From: Bog-756 sp963824645
GTDB taxonomy: Bacteria > Actinomycetota > Acidimicrobiia > Acidimicrobiales > RAAP-2
Direction: 5' to 3'
Length of the DNA stretch: 64,000 bases
NCBI GenBank assembly: GCA_963824645.1
Contig: CAWGQC010000012.1
Span: forward strand, 62,001-126,000
Made by a program: the position numbers and the translations under genes. Below are positions 62,662 to 64,000 of this stretch, piece after piece. The notes below the pieces were generated by a model, which saw only the letters and a program-made list of their open reading frames with translations, was not told the origin of the DNA and searched no databases. The first letter of the stretch is position 1. The number at the start of each line of letters is the position of its first letter.

Positions 62662-62744
62662 TGCCCGGGGCGGGATTCGAACCCGCACGCCCTTTCGGAC
62701 AGTGGATTTTGAGTCCACCGCGTCTGCCATTCCGCCACCCGGGC
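62662..62744 (-). tRNA. tRNA-Leu(CAA)
   Basis: On the minus strand the acceptor GCCCGGG pairs with CCCGGGC; the anticodon loop CTCAAAA between TGGA and TCCA gives anticodon CAA; a class II variable arm follows and the T loop is GGTTCGAATCC. The discriminator base is A and CCA is not encoded. Confidence 0.95.
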
Positions 62745-62833
62745 CGATGGGTGCGCAGCCTACCGCTGCCGCCACAGTCCGCATGGCCCTGGTCCAAACG
62801 CCGGAGCAGAGCGCCGGTGGTCCGACGGAATCG

Positions 62834-62839
62834 TAGGCT
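62834..62839 (+). promoter_or_regulatory. Putative -10 element TAGGCT before menC
   Basis: TAGGCT ends 7 bases before ATG 62847. Confidence 0.5.
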
Positions 62840-62846
62840 CCCGCCC

Positions 62847-64000
62847 ATGGAGCCGTCCGAGGACCCGTCGGAAGCCAATGCACCGGTTGAAGGATGGGCG
62901 GCTATCGGATGTCCGCGGGCCCTCACCCTGGTAGCCGTCGAGGTCTGGCTGATCGAACTTCCCTTCCTCCGCCCGGTGACCACCGCGGTGGGCACCCATG
63001 AGCAAAGGCCGCTGGTGCTGGTGAATGTCATTGGTGAGGTCGAAGGGGTGCCGGTGGAGGGTTGGGGCGAATGTGCGGCGTTGGCCGATACGACCTACGA
63101 CGACGAGGACGCTCCCCACGCATTCGACACCCTGGTCCTCCGCCTGGTTCCCGCCGTGGTCGAGGAGGCGGCCGCCAGCGGCCGCCTGGTCCCGACACCG
63201 GCGGATGTCCACAAAGTGAGGCGAACGGCGCCCCTCGCACCCCTGGCTTTCGCCGCCCTGGAGATGGCTGTTGCCGATGCTCATCTGCGGGCCGAGGGCC
63301 GGTCGCTGGCATCCGCCCTGGGGGTGGAGGGCCGGTCGGTCGAGCTCGGCGCCGTCGTCGGCCAGGCCGGATCGATCGACGCCCTTCTCGCCGACGTCGG
63401 TTCCCTGGTGGCCCTGGGTTACCGACGGATCAAATTGAAGGTGGGTCCCGGGTGGGACCTCGAGCCGTTGACCGCTGTGGTCAGGGAGTTCCCCCACCTT
63501 GCCCTGCAGGTGGACGCCAACGGCGCCTACCGGCCGGAGGACACAAACCATCTGCTGCTGCTCGACCGGTTCGGTCTGCTGTGCGTCGAACAACCCTTCG
63601 ACCGGGCCGATCTCGACGCTCATGTCCGCCTCGGACATCGGATGGCCACACCGATCAGTCTCGACGAGAGTGTCGATTCGGCCGAGGCCGTACGTCACGC
63701 ACTGGCCCGGCGGGCCTGTTCGGTGGTGGGAGTCAAGCCGTCACGGTTGGGGGGCCTGGGAGCCGCTCTCGGTCTGGTGGCCTCCTGCACTCGGCAGGGG
63801 GTACCCCTGTGGATGGGAGGGATGTTCGAGTCCGGTTACGCCCGGGGGGTGAACACCACCTTGTCCGCCCTACCCGGCTTCCGCTGGCCCGGCGATCTCA
63901 GCCCGGCTTCGCTGTACCTGGCCACAGACATCGTTCCCCCGCCCCTTCTGGACCGGACGCCCCCGGTGGGCCCCTTGATCGCCCGAGTTCCGGATGGGAA
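62847..64000 (+). CDS. menC: o-Succinylbenzoate synthase (MenC-like enolase superfamily), 3' end beyond window
   Basis: Dehydrates SHCHC to o-succinylbenzoate in menaquinone synthesis. The frame is open for 384 residues to the window end without interruption. Catalytic motifs of the enolase superfamily are the Lys pair in RRIKLKVGPG, the metal Asp in LQVDANGAYRPED, Glu in CVEQPFDRADL, Asp in ISLDESVDSAEA and Lys in VVGVKPSRLGG. GMFESGYARGVN fits the OSBS/NSAR subgroup. OSBS is preferred because menF and menG are nearby; N-acylamino-acid racemase activity cannot be excluded. Confidence 0.87.
   Translation, partial: MEPSEDPSEANAPVEGWAAIGCPRALTLVAVEVWLIELPFLRPVTTAVGTHEQRPLVLVNVIGEVEGVPVEGWGECAALADTTYDDEDAPHAFDTLVLRLVPAVVEEAAASGRLVPTPADVHKVRRTAPLAPLAFAALEMAVADAHLRAEGRSLASALGVEGRSVELGAVVGQAGSIDALLADVGSLVALGYRRIKLKVGPGWDLEPLTAVVREFPHLALQVDANGAYRPEDTNHLLLLDRFGLLCVEQPFDRADLDAHVRLGHRMATPISLDESVDSAEAVRHALARRACSVVGVKPSRLGGLGAALGLVASCTRQGVPLWMGGMFESGYARGVNTTLSALPGFRWPGDLSPASLYLATDIVPPPLLDRTPPVGPLIARVPDG

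Overview
The window looks like a stretch of actinobacterial chromosome, most probably from the class Acidimicrobiia. GC content is very high and GTG starts are common. There is a mycothiol synthase (MshD), a menaquinone pathway (MenF, MenG, MenC), a discrete type II fatty-acid synthase cluster, an actinobacterial alaS neighbourhood, and secreted proteins with repeats beginning GYWLVASDGGIF. The class-level placement is inference from remembered gene content and was not computed.

Layout. 1-6.7 kb: the end of rarA, a secreted S53 protease with TIG domains and six 126-bp repeats, a CapA-like protein and two small proteins. 6.7-15 kb: alaS-ruvX-mltG-aroE-rodA-bifunctional nuclease, convergent with a second FtsW/RodA-family gene. 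15-24 kb: polyphosphate kinase, a flippase-like membrane protein, an AI-2E-family permease, a polyprenol-phosphate mannosyltransferase, a two-component system and an alpha/beta hydrolase. 24-30 kb: a minus-strand operon of a double-MerR regulator, menG and menF; then a MaoC protein, a VIT1/CCC1 transporter, mshD and nth. 30.5-36.8 kb: hisD-C-B-H-A-F, a GroES-like gene and hisI, running into trpE. 38-45 kb: ygfZ, a phosphotransferase, then on the minus strand a lipocalin-like protein, an SDR and a second two-component system. 45-48.5 kb: trpC-F-B-A. 48.5-53.8 kb (minus): an ABC1/UbiB kinase, then the operon fabD-fabG-acpP-fabF, where FabD carries an unusual C-terminal biotinyl/lipoyl-like domain. 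54-61 kb: secreted beta-helix and beta-propeller proteins, a VOC protein, a SnoaL-like protein, a hydrolase-adenylate cyclase fusion and hypotheticals. 61.4-64 kb: an IS481-type transposase, tRNA-Leu(CAA) and the start of menC.

Two global properties matter for any reader. First, at least 16 single-base frameshifts interrupt otherwise intact genes, including essential ones such as alaS, trpE and trpC. Many lie in G or C runs, so this sequence probably contains uncorrected indel errors, and broken genes here should not be called pseudogenes. Second, about 16 genes have a TANNNT hexamer 6-10 bases before the start codon, which points to widespread leaderless transcription and helps to choose start codons.

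I did not find a wholly new defence or mobile system. The most interesting candidates are the FabD fusion, the tandem double-MerR regulator with a dyad over its own promoter, the GroES-like gene inside the histidine operon, and the coexistence of a PriA-like HisA with a dedicated TrpF.
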